From NCBI GenBank assembly GCA_016802295.1, contig JAESIW010000180.1, positions 1,051,342-1,115,341 on the forward strand: a DNA stretch of 64,000 nt, given 5' to 3'. This DNA comes from Brachionus rotundiformis. Its lineage: Eukaryota; Rotifera; Eurotatoria; Ploima; Brachionidae. The notes beneath the pieces were generated by a model. It was not told the DNA's origin, made no database searches, and saw nothing but the letters and a program-made list of their open reading frames with translations. Positions 1 to 9,762 of this stretch are shown one piece after another. The position numbers and the translations under genes were made by a program. Positions within the stretch are counted from its first letter, which is position 1. The number at the start of each line of letters is the position of its first letter.

Positions 1-1610
1 CCGCCAAAATGAACGGGCCAGAGTTCGCCCGCCAAAATTGGAACGGTTAATACGGTCACGGTCACGGTTTTTAAAATTTTTGGCCCGTTTACTGTCCGCT
101 TGCACGGACACCAACACTAGACATTAACTGCAGCATTTTTAGTCGCAGCGTATCTGGAAAAAAAAGTGGGTTAAATGCAGCATTAAAATTCAGATTTCTG
201 GTTTAAAGTGCAATGCATTAGGGGGCAAGGCATTACGGTATATCTATCAGCTTTTGTAAAAATATAGTTTTTTTAAGACCGTTATATTGCCTTATTTTGA
301 TTATTGCTCGACTCTGTAATGCAATTTCTCAAAAGAGGCTATAGTTAAAATGGCTTAGAGTTATTATTTATCTATTTAAATTGTTTAAGTTAAAATTTAA
401 GTAAATAAAATTTCAATGATATTCTTCTTAGAAAAATATGGTGTATATGCTTTTCAACATAGAATTCTCGATAGAATGTTATCTTTTGTTTAAAAACAAC
501 TTTATTTTCATTATTCTCCTTAAAATCTAAGGCAGAAATAAAAGAAGAATGACTTGAGAAATTTGAAATATAATTTAAGGAATAGTGAGAATCTGTTAGA
601 ACCAACATCAAAATCAGTAAATGGCAAAAAAACTTTTGAAATTTTTACTCCAGACTTGACCAGAAATTTACAACATTCAAGCATTCAAGCATTCAATTTT
701 CAATAATATCAATAATATCAATTTGATTTTCTCAAATTTAGAAAAAAATTTCAATTTAATTTAAATATTTCGATATTTTGCTTTTTTTAAATAATTTTAT
801 AAAAAAATTTTTCATTTTTAATGATTTTGATATACAATTAAAAAATTTAGATACTTAGATAAAATAATTAGATACAAAAAAAAATTTATTCGCCATTTCT
901 AGATAGCTTATTATTTAGATACAATAAGATACAATGAAAAAATAACAGTCATTTTTAATTTGTAAAATTTATTTTATATAATTTAAATAAATGGAGTGTT
1001 AATCAGTCTTTATGACAAGGGCACTAGCCTGTTGATTAATCATGAAATTGAAAAAATTGAATTTTTCTATTTTCCTCATTTTGGATTTTTATTTTATGTG
1101 ATGCTACAGAGGATGTCTGACGTATCAATTTACAGAGCATGTTTTGCTCTTTCTGGACTTGAGCTTTGGCATTTTTGGTATTTTGTTTTTTTTTTGTTCC
1201 AAATTTCACAATGCCATGCGATCAAATAATTAAGAATTCTAATTTTTAATAAAAGATGACGCTTTTCAATTATATGTTGAAACAACTAACCAGATTAAAA
1301 TCAAACCAGTCAAATGACTTGACTTTTATTAGACTTTGAATGGCTTTTTATTGACATTTGCACAAGTATATTATTAGGAATCGAGATCTGTGCTCAGGAT
1401 TTGCTGTTATGTTTAATAGTAGAATAGTAGATATTAATGTTAATTAATAATTTAAAATACAGAAATATTCACCCTAGCCTTTTAACTTAAAGATAATAAT
1501 TCCTTTGTTTTGAAAAAAATGCGCCTGCATCGAAAGTCTGTGCAATACTGTATAATTAATTTTAAAAATTATTTATCTATATTTTTGTTGTGGGTACTTT
1601 TGAGGATTTT
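1..1610. other. Non-coding, AT-rich flank with a GC-rich start
   Basis: No supportable gene. The first about 130 bases are clearly more GC-rich than what follows and contain short direct repeats (CCGCCAAAA at 1 and again near 30; GGTCAC doubled near 54-66), so they may be the edge of a mobile element cut by the window start. From about 250 on the DNA is AT-rich, with only short frames lacking protein-like composition. Confidence 0.5.
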
Positions 1611-1760
1611 AGTAATTTCAACCAATTTCGAAATTCCTTTAGTAATTTCAACCAATTTCGAAATTCCTTTAGTAATTTCAACCAATTTCGAAATTCCTTT
1701 AGTAATTTCAACCAATTTCGAAATTCCTTTAGTAATTTCAACCAATTTCGAAATTCTTTT
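1611..1760. repeat. Five tandem copies of a 30-bp unit
   Basis: Five head-to-tail 30-bp units start at 1611, 1641, 1671, 1701 and 1731; only the last shows a clear substitution near its end. Each unit carries the 12-bp perfect palindrome AATTTCGAAATT. Because 30 is a multiple of three the array is open in several frames on both strands, which produces spurious reading frames. It ends about 14 bases before the first possible Met of the Argonaute gene, so it lies in its promoter or 5' leader. Confidence 0.93.
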
Positions 1761-1773
1761 AATATAAAATAAT

Positions 1774-4700
1774 GTGGTCAATAAAGTAAAATTTAAAATT
1801 AAAATGATCCAAAATAATTTATCAAAAGAAACTGATCAAATTCAACATTGGAAACACTCTAAATCAAAAGAGGGTGAAGAGTTTGATGAGACGAAAGAAC
1901 CTGGTCAAAAAGAAACCATTCTAAAAAGTGAACTAACTGAATCAAAAATTACTGAATCTTTAGAAAAAAAAAAAGATATAAAATTTCCTTCAAAGCCCAA
2001 AAAAAAGTTTTCTGTTGGAATTGACTTCAAAATATTGGTGAATCATTTCAAATTAAGCCTAGAAAACAAATCTAAAATTTTTCAATATTATGTATCGTTA
2101 AAAAATGAAAATGGTGAAGAAAAAATATCAAACACACTTGGGAAATTCTTTTTAAAAAAATTTCTATCACAAAATCCTCCTTATCAGAATAAAGTTCTTT
2201 ATAATTTTAAAAATATCCTATACTGCACTGAACCCATACAAGTTTCTGAGGTTTTTTTGTTTATTTTAATCTTATTTAGATTTCAGTATTTTTCTAGGTT
2301 CCATTTGAAGATGCTCGTGGTAAAAAATTTACTGCATTCTTGAAAGAAGCTATTCGATCAAGAGAATTTGAATTGAATGATATCAAAAGCTCTGATGAAG
2401 AATTAGTTGCTCTATTACAAATGATTTTACTTCAGAATTTAAAATGTAGTGACGAATATTTTAATTTTGGTAATAGTTTTTTTGAAAATAAAGAACAAGC
2501 TCGTCAGCAGATTGGTTTTGGCTTAGACTTAATAGACGGCATGTTTATTTCAGTCAGACCGACAGAGCAAGGAGCTGCTGTCAATATAAATAGTATATCA
2601 GATCAAAAAAAGAAATTATCTTTATAATATTTTTTAGAGACCAATACTACAATTAACCAGGATAAAAATTTAGTAGAAATTATTTGTAACCAGTTAAAAT
2701 GCAGAGAAAATGACATAAAAAATAAATCTAAAAAAGATATATTAAAATGTCTGGAAAATTTTGAGTTTAATGATCATTTGGAAAAATCCGTAAATTTGAA
2801 GAATATAAGCAACAAAAATTCCAGAGAGCTTAAATTTCGATTAAAAAATGAACAGAGAGAAATTAGTGTAGAGCAATATTTTTGGGAAAAGTATCAGAAA
2901 AGGTTAGAATATCCAAATCTACCTTTGTTGGAGACTAAAGACAAAAAATTTCTACCTCTCGAATTGATATATTTAAAGCCTGGTAGAAGATCAAATTTAA
3001 ATTCATATGAGCAATCAGAAATGGTAATTTTATTTGATAAAGCGTTAAGATACTAGCTACTGCATCTTTTTCAAAAAGAAAAGAATTACCATACTATTAA
3101 ATTCTATTAAAGTAGCATCTTTCCGATTCTCGAGTTTATTTGGCTTATTTTTATGATTATAACAGGTATATAAGTTTTTCTAGTAGTGGGACTTGTTTTT
3201 GCAACACTTAACATGTGAATTGTCTGAGCCCATCACCGCTATTTGATTTAGATTTTCCATCATCTTCTGGCAACTTATTCCAATGCAGATCTATCCTGTT
3301 CGAGAAAAAAGTATGTCTGGCGCTAACTACAGCTACAAAATCGTTTCCAATTTTAGCAAAGAAGCTCTGTCTCTCTGAATTCTGATGCTATTCCCTCTTA
3401 ATGATGCAACAGGACTCTTTTTATGATCTATTCACACAACCCTTCTCATGGAAAACAGAAATTTACAAAAAAAAAAGTATGATATAATGTCTAATAAGAT
3501 ACCTCTATACGCAAAATATCTCATAAGATGCATATCTCAATCACAGTTGTTTTTAAATCACAAGTCACAAGTAAAGTCAAGCCAATGACTTGTAAAAGCA
3601 TTTATACAGTTTATCTAATTTAATCAAAATTATTAATTTATGTAATGTTTACTTTAGTGCCCTTGGGCCCGTCTATCCGAGCAGCTATTTATGCTCCTTT
3701 CTAACTTAAACGCTCATGGTTAAGTTAGTTAATTAAACCAGTGATATCGACAAAGATGTTGCTATATCACATCTTCCCCCGCTTTTATAAAGCGAATGCT
3801 AGGGAACGGTCGACCATTGTGACCACGTCGGGTTAACAATGACCGGGACCAGCCATAGACTATTGTTTTTCCCAGGTACTAACTGACACATATAAGGTAG
3901 CCGCTGCACATACTATAAACACTACTGCCACCAAGAAGCGCTCTTTTTAGTCTTCTGGGGCTTTTATCCTCGTCGCCAGATGTAATGTTTACTTTAGTAC
4001 CCTTGGGCTTTAAAACAATTATAATGATAGGTGATTCTTTTCTTGGAAAAAATTTTCACCATTATTATTTATCAGAAATTGATCTAATTTTTAATTGTTA
4101 TTTTAATTTAATAAATAAAAAATATTTAAAGATAAAAAAATCGAAACTTAATTGTCAGGAACGACAAAAAAGGATTTTGGAATTGATAAATGAGCTTGAT
4201 TTTAACAACAAAGATCCGTTTTTAAAAGAATATGGAATTAAAATTGATCCTAAAATGACAGAAGTCACTGCAAAAAAAATTAAAGAAGTAACATTAGAAT
4301 ATGGGAATAATACAAAATGTAAAGTCAATTGTGGAAAATGGAATAATGATAAAAAAGTTTTCTATGAGCCAAAAACTATTCGACAATGCATTTTAGTTAA
4401 TTGTAGCGATTTAAATAAAAACGATTTAGATAAATTTGTCAAAATATTTTATGAACAGGCAGGAAAAATGGGATTGGAAATCATTTCTAGAAGAATAGAA
4501 AAATGTGATGATTTTAAAATTTTTTCGGAAAAATTCATTGCTGAAACCAAAATTAAAAAATCAGATATTGATTTGATGATTTTAATAGACAATAAAAAAG
4601 ATTCACAAAATTATAAAATTTTAAAAGAACTTGGTGATATTGAATGCGGTTTATTAACCCAATGTATTCGTCAATCTGCTATTATTAAAAATTTAAAGTT

Positions 4701-5864
4701 TATTGATCAATTTTGCTCTAACATATGTCTTAAAGTTAATTGTAAACTTGGAGGCACTAATTTTAAAATTTCTCCTGAAGATCAAAAGTGAGAAAAAAAA
4801 TCAAAAAATTTTTCAAAAAAAAATTTTTCTAAATAATTTTCCTAGTTATGGCAAATATTTAAAAGACATTACTGAGAGTGATACCATGATTTTTGGCATA
4901 GATGTTAACCATCCAACTCCTATCAAACAAAAGTCTGAAAATTCATCCAACAAAAATGAAAAAAGAGAATATGAGTCTATAGCAGCTGTAGTAGGCAGTC
5001 TTGATAAAAACTTTTGTATCTATCCAGCTTCAATTATGCGTCAAAAGAAAGAAGGAAAACGTGGCCTAGAACTAGTCTACAATTTAAAACAACCTGTGTA
5101 TCAACTTTTACAACAATATAAGAAGAAAAATGGTAAATTGCCGTCTAAGTTAATTTTTTTTCGTGATGGTGTTTCGGATGGTCAATTTGGGCCAGTTAGT
5201 AAGCACGAGTTGAATGAAATTAGAAAGGCATGTTCAGAAACTCAAAATGACTACAATCCAAAAATTAGCTACATTGTTGTCCAAAAAAGGCATCATACTA
5301 GATTTTTTCCAATAAATCCTAGAGATCAAGCGAGCTTTAAAAATGAAAATGTGCCACCTGGTACCGTGGTTGATACAGTAATAGTAACACCGGACAAATT
5401 TGATTTCTTCATTTGCTCCCATTTAGGAATTCAAGTAAGACTAAAAAATGTTCTTAAACAAAAAAATTAAGTAATTTTATTTTTATTATCTTGCAGGAAA
5501 ATCTTTATTTTTTTAAAATAAAATATTAATTTTCTTTCAAAAGGGTACAAGCAAGCCATGTCATTATTATTTGCTTTATGACGAAAATAATTTTGACTCT
5601 AACAAATTAATTTTGTTGTCTTTCTATTTATGCCACATTTATGCCAGAAGTACAACAAGTGTGTCCTATCCTGCACCAACTTACTATGCAGATTTGTGTG
5701 CCGAACGTGGTCGTAAATACGAACTAAAGCATACATATGACTCAATAGAAAGCTTTGACTACGAAACTGACCGAAATGATACAAGTCGTCAAAATAAAGT
5801 TAGAATTGAAAGTGCACTGTTTAAGATACACGAAAATTTAAGAGATAAAATGTTCTATATTTAG
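1774..5864 (+). CDS. Argonaute (AGO-clade) small-RNA effector, interrupted by transposon DNA
   Basis: Small-RNA guided silencing protein. Exons seen: 1774 (or Met at 1804) to 2250, 2298-2592, 2638 to about 3023-3056, about 4159-4787, 4846-5434 and 5544-5864; the introns 2251-2297, 2593-2637, 4788-4845 and 5435-5543 are GT-AG and keep phase. Order: Lys/Glu-rich tail and N domain, linker, PAZ end (about 2860-3000), MID (about 4160-4780), PIWI (about 4880-5864). PIWI has GIDVNHP (Asp), a Glu in LELVYNL, FRDGVSDGQ (Asp), QKRHHTRFF, and YYADL where animal slicers usually have YYAHL, so the catalytic set reads D-E-D-D. Asp at this place is known in some active plant Argonautes. The PAZ-MID junction is filled by about 1 kb of retroelement DNA and I found no donor/acceptor pair that keeps phase there: it may be a transposon-bearing intron or a disrupted gene. 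The Piwi clade is less likely because the C-terminal half matches AGO wording closely. Confidence 0.85.
3160..3460 (-). mobile_element. Non-LTR retrotransposon fragment (RT C-terminus)
   Basis: On the minus strand the translation contains HTFFSNRIDLHWNKLPEDD, the hallmark end of CR1/jockey-type reverse transcriptase ORFs, preceded in another frame by LRGNSIRIQRDR, which matches the conserved block just upstream of it. Frameshifts separate the blocks, so the copy is dead. It sits between the PAZ and MID parts of the Argonaute gene. Confidence 0.7.
3641..4008 (-). mobile_element. Miniature LTR retroelement (TRIM-like), right LTR truncated
   Basis: A 28-bp sequence starting TGTAATGTTTAC occurs at 3641 and again at 3981 in direct orientation with one mismatch. 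Read on the minus strand, 3771-3641 is a compact LTR of about 131 bp (TGTGATAT... to ...AACATTACA) preceded by a polypurine tract (GGGGGAAGA at 3780-3772). The other LTR start at 4008-3981 is followed by TCTGGCGACGAGGAT, a primer-binding-site-like leader. The internal region of about 209 bp has no coding capacity. This is the layout of a non-autonomous terminal-repeat retrotransposon in miniature, or of a heavily deleted Ty3/gypsy element. The right LTR is broken after about 28 bp. Confidence 0.65.
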
Positions 5865-6995
5865 AAACCATAGGGACTTAATCATTTGATTTTAGTCTAA
5901 AATATATAATAATGTATTTAATTTTAGAAAAATCAAAAAAACTAATTTTTTTTTTATATACAAATATATAAATATAGTAAATTTTAAAAAACGTTTAACC
6001 AATTTTTTTTATTATTTTCAAAAAATTTCTATATATTTAGATATATAGGTAATTACTAAAAACATATCTTATTTAGCAGTCTTTTGGAAAAGGAAATAAA
6101 GAATTTAAAATTTTCTTAAATAAATTCAATTGATTAATTTAACCATTCAATTAATGCATACAATTATTTGATCACTTTTGTCTAGGTTCTCTGAACCCCG
6201 TTTAGAAAAATAATATGAAATTAAGATAAACTTTTTTTTTATTTTACTTCATCTATGCTAATCAAATTTAAATAATTTACTAAAGCTTTCATGAATAACG
6301 ACTTTATTGAATGTGAAAAATTGTACTCGTCATTTAAAGATGATCAGTTTTATTTACAAAAAAAAGGTTTTTGTAAAATTGATATTGACAATGACCAAGA
6401 CAAAGAAACTTTTGTGAAAATTTTCCTCATTTAATAGCAAAGAAAACTTAAACTTAAGCTATTTTTAATTCTTACTAATCAAAAAAGTCCAAAATTACAC
6501 ATTAAAAAATAAAATTTTATTATTTTTTAATTACTTTACCTTGAATTTTTAGATGATAGAATCTGGATATTTTAAAATTTGGTAAAATTTTATTTCTTAT
6601 TAAAAAATAAAGAAAAAACTAGAAAAAACACTTTGTTAAAAGTCTCTGTTAATTATTCTTGTTTTTCTAAATAAATTATAGTTTGAAATTTACGGAAGTA
6701 GCAGAAGATTTATCTGACAAAAAATTACAAAATCGCGTTTATATGTAAAATTTTTATTAAACTAGTTATGTTCGCTCTTTTCGTAAAGCCACAATAAATA
6801 GATAATTATGTCTTAAGAAATCTAAAGATTTGTGAGTTTTTGAAGAGGGTTCTTGGATGACGAATAAACTAAAATTTTACAAAAGTTTGAAGTAAGATTC
6901 GTTTTTTTAGGTGTCCTTTGATTCCAAATCAAATAATGAATTAAGCTAATTAAATCCGCTTTTAAATTTTTAATGCTGTAATTGCCAAATTTTTG

Positions 6996-7028
6996 GAGCG
7001 ATCACTTGATAAGATCAAGTGATCGCTC
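6996..7028. repeat. Perfect 15-bp-stem hairpin inside the MULE
   Basis: The arms GAGCGATCACTTGAT (6996-7010) and its exact reverse complement (7014-7028) are separated by three bases. It lies downstream of the stop codon of the minus-strand transposase remnant. Confidence 0.85.
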
Positions 7029-7085
7029 TTGATAAAAATCGGGTACATAAAAATTATTGTCAGTATTATAAAAAATAAAAAAAAA

Positions 7086-7322
7086 TTATTCTCTAATTAA
7101 TGCTTTTTTTGCTAAGGTAGGTCTGCCCCTCTTTCTTTTTTGTCCGATTGGTACTGATTTAGCTATTAATGGAGGACTGACTTTTTTTAATCTAATAGCC
7201 AAACCAACAACATGCTTGCATATGTATTCTTTAAGAAAACTAGGACAAGTGCATTTAGCCTGTTTCCAATGCCAATATTTAATAGATAAAATAACTGTAG
7301 CATACATCAAATATCGATTCAT
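7086..7322 (-). pseudogene. MULE transposase C-terminal fragment with SWIM zinc finger
   Basis: A 78-residue reading frame with the SWIM signature C-x-C-x(n)-C-x-H, visible as CTCPSFLKEYICKHVVGLAI, followed by a basic tail (GQKRKRGRPTLAKKAL) typical of MULE transposases found in invertebrates and fungi. The SWIM finger normally follows the DDE catalytic domain, which is absent here. The frame lies between the long inverted repeats at 5874-6300 and 7516-7941 and is read toward the left arm. It is best taken as the surviving 3' end of the transposase gene. Confidence 0.8.
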
Positions 7323-7942
7323 ATAAAATTGATTGAATTCATTAGAAATTTTATCTATCTCAAGTTTTCAAATTTGGATTTTGTGATTATTTTTCATTAA
7401 ATCAAATATTCTTTATTTGAAAATTTTTAATAATACTTGAATTTGATTTTTTTAATTAAAAATACATACTAATAATTTACTTTAATTTTATCTTATCAAA
7501 AATTATCAGTGCACGCGTTATTCATGAAAGCTTTAGTAAATTATTTAAATTTGATTAGCATAGATGAAGTAAAATAAAAAAAAAGTTTATCTTAATTTCA
7601 TATTATTTTTCTAAACGGGGTTCAGAGAACCTAGACAAAAGTGATCAAATAATTGTATGCATTAATTGAATGGTTAAATTAATCAATTGAATTTATTTAA
7701 GAAAATTTTAAATTCCTTATTTCCTTTTCCAAAAGACTGCTAAATAAGATATGTTTTTAGTAATTACCTATATATCTAAATATATAGAAATTTTTTGAAA
7801 ATAATAAAAAAAATTGGTTAAACGTTTTTTAAAATTTACTATATTTATATATTTGTATATAAAAAAAAATTAGTTTTTTTGATTTTTCTAAAATTAAATA
7901 CATTATTATATATTTTAGACTAAAATCAAATGATTAAGTCCT

Positions 7943-8262
7943 GGTCATATTGGACCTTTCATACTAGTTATAATTTCTTACTGTTATAATTTCTCTTATA
8001 GTCTGGTAGCTGGAATTAGATTTAAACTAAACTCGTAGTTACTAGGCTGTATTCAAAACTAATAGTTTATTGGAACTTGGAGACAATTTAGTAAATAGAG
8101 TGATATTCAAAGGATATATAAGAAGGAATATTTTGATTTAAAATTAATTAATTTATTTATTGTTTTATATTTATAACTCAAGATTTGAGTTTAATAAAAT
8201 TTCTTAAACTAGTCTATTATTTACAATGCCAAAGTCTAATTGCAGTCCTTAGCTAACGATTT
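7943..8262 (+). repeat. 5' LTR, truncated at its left end
   Basis: Near-identical to 9090-9405, with a few single-base differences such as G/A near 8132 and 9280. It lacks the TGTTGGCGG start seen at 9052 because the MULE inverted repeat ends immediately to its left. Confidence 0.85.
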
Positions 8263-8328
8263 ATAAGGTTTCTAACGACGGCGCTTGCTACGGTAAATGC
8301 CGGGGATCAGGGTAATTGGGACCTCTTA

Positions 8329-8820
8329 ATGGATTCATGCCTATTTGCCTATAGGGTTATCATTAATAGAACAATTCAGGAAACTCTTTTTTTCTTGCTC
8401 TATGGGCGGGACGCAGTCCTACCAGGGGATATCGTCTTTGAGGCTCCGCGAGCCCGTCAGCCAGTTAATTCTGACGATCTAGTCGAATATAAAGCTGACA
8501 TGTTAAGACGCTTAAGGCATAGTTATGAGCAAATTGAAGCTAAATTTGACAAAGAAATGGAATATTACAAGAATCAGTATGACAAAAATCATAAGGATGT
8601 AGAATTTAAGATAGGAGATTTGCTAATGGTCTATTGGCCAGTTCCGAAAAAAGGTTTCACCCAAAAGTTGTTGCCCAAGTGGCAAGGTCCTTTTAAAATA
8701 GTGTCCAGGATTGGTACGTTGACGTATAGAATAGAAAAAGATGCCAAGTCGATTGCAATATATGTACAAAGGCTGCTGAGGTATACACCGTTTATACCCA
8801 ATCAGAGTACAAACCACTAA
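8329..8820 (+). pseudogene. Ty3/gypsy integrase C-terminal fragment
   Basis: A 163-codon frame resembling the end of a gypsy Pol polyprotein: LFAYRVIINRTIQETLFFLL and GRDAVLPGD (end of the integrase core), then a basic coiled stretch, then a GPY/F-like module seen as FKIGDLLMVYWP and LPKWQGPFKIV. The Met at 8329 is an internal residue, not a real start. The DDE core and everything upstream have been deleted, so it cannot act alone. Confidence 0.85.
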
Positions 8821-9051
8821 TGACTAAAATAAAATTAGAATATAGGCTAGTAACTTAACAGAGTTTAGAAGGGCAACATTGAGGGCGCTGGATATGGCAG
8901 ACTCGGTTAGTCGGATAGGACTAATAGGGTAAGTCCTATGCTCTTGTGTAATGGCGGTGGTCCTGATACAGTGAAAGTAGGACATCCGAACTAATACTGT
9001 ACAGACTAGTGCGGAAAAGCAATGAGGACATTGCTTCTTGACCGGAGGGAG

Positions 9052-9413
9052 TGTTGGCGGATCTGAACCCTAAGGCTAACTATACTCCCTGGTAATATTG
9101 GACCTTTCATACTAGTTATAATTTCTTACTGTTATAATTTCTCTTATAGTCTGGTAGCTGGAATTAGATTTAAACTAAACTCGTAGTTACTAGGCTGTAT
9201 TCAAAACTAATAGTTTATTGGAACTTGGAGACAATTTAGTAAATAGAGTGATATTCAAAGGATATATAAGAAGAAATATTTTGATTTAAAATTAATTAAT
9301 TTATTTATTGTTTTATATTTATAACTCAAGATTTGAGTTTAATAAAATTTCTTAAACTAGTCTATTATTTACAATGCCAAAGTCTAATTGCAGTCCTTAG
9401 CTAACCGCTAACA
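9052..9413 (+). repeat. 3' LTR, complete
   Basis: Begins TGTTGGCGG after the purine tract GGAGGGAG and ends CCGCTAACA. It matches the 5' LTR copy from 9090 on. No clear 4-6 bp target duplication can be paired, because the left end of the element is lost. Confidence 0.82.
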
Positions 9414-9444
9414 ATATTTATATCTTAATATCCGAAAATTTCTT

Positions 9445-9762
9445 TACTAGAAAGCAAACTCTTTACCGTATCATTTTGCTGATTGGCGCAAATTTTCGTT
9501 TTTGGAGATGGTGTTGTCATTTCTTTAAAAATTTTTTTTGAATAGGAAGGACCAATATTCAAAAAACAAGAATATGTTTTTTCGATAAATTAAAGTTAAA
9601 GAATTCAAAACTGAAGGGTGTTGATAAGGTCTTAATAACTTTTGAAAAAATTTTAAAAAATTTCATCTAATGACAGTTTAAAAGTTGCTGTTTTTTCAAA
9701 AAATTGGAGGTGTTGATTTTAGACATAATCTCAGCAAAAGGATACGGTAATTAGAGTCATCT
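9445..9762. mobile_element. Possible MITE with imperfect terminal inverted repeats
   Basis: A stretch near 9450 (CTCTTTACCGTATCATTTTG) and the reverse complement of about 9730-9760 agree at most positions over about 30 bp. The interior is AT-rich and non-coding. The size and arrangement suit a miniature inverted-repeat element, but no target duplication was identified. Confidence 0.45.

Larger units (their letters stand above)
5874..7941 (-). mobile_element. Mutator-like (MULE) transposon with about 427-bp terminal inverted repeats
   Basis: Bases 5874-6300 and 7516-7941 are near-perfect reverse complements, with outer ends GGACTTAATC and GATTAAGTCC and inner ends at ATGAATAACG. The interior of about 1.2 kb holds a SWIM zinc-finger transposase tail on the minus strand (7086-7322), a 47-codon plus-strand frame starting inside the left arm (6291-6434), and a perfect hairpin at 6996-7028. 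Long inverted repeats plus a SWIM-type transposase end identify a MULE; the catalytic DDE core is missing, so it is an internally deleted copy. No convincing 8-10 bp target duplication is visible. The left end lies 10 bases after the Argonaute stop codon and the right end abuts a truncated LTR. Confidence 0.8.
7943..9413 (+). mobile_element. Deleted Ty3/gypsy LTR retrotransposon
   Basis: About 320 bp at 7943-8262 are repeated almost identically at 9090-9405. The complete 3' LTR runs 9052-9413: it starts TGTTGGCGG, ends CCGCTAACA (inverted ends), and is preceded by the purine-rich GGAGGGAG tract. The 5' LTR lacks its first about 38 bp where it meets the MULE. Between the LTRs only the tail of an integrase frame survives (8329-8820); gag, protease, RT and RNase H are gone. 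The close match of the two LTRs suggests a fairly recent insertion. Confidence 0.87.

Noticed and set aside
1510..1781. Overlapping reading frames on both strands through 1510-1781
   Set aside because: They are produced by the 30-bp tandem repeat, which is open in several frames; the encoded peptide is a pure repeat without other protein features.
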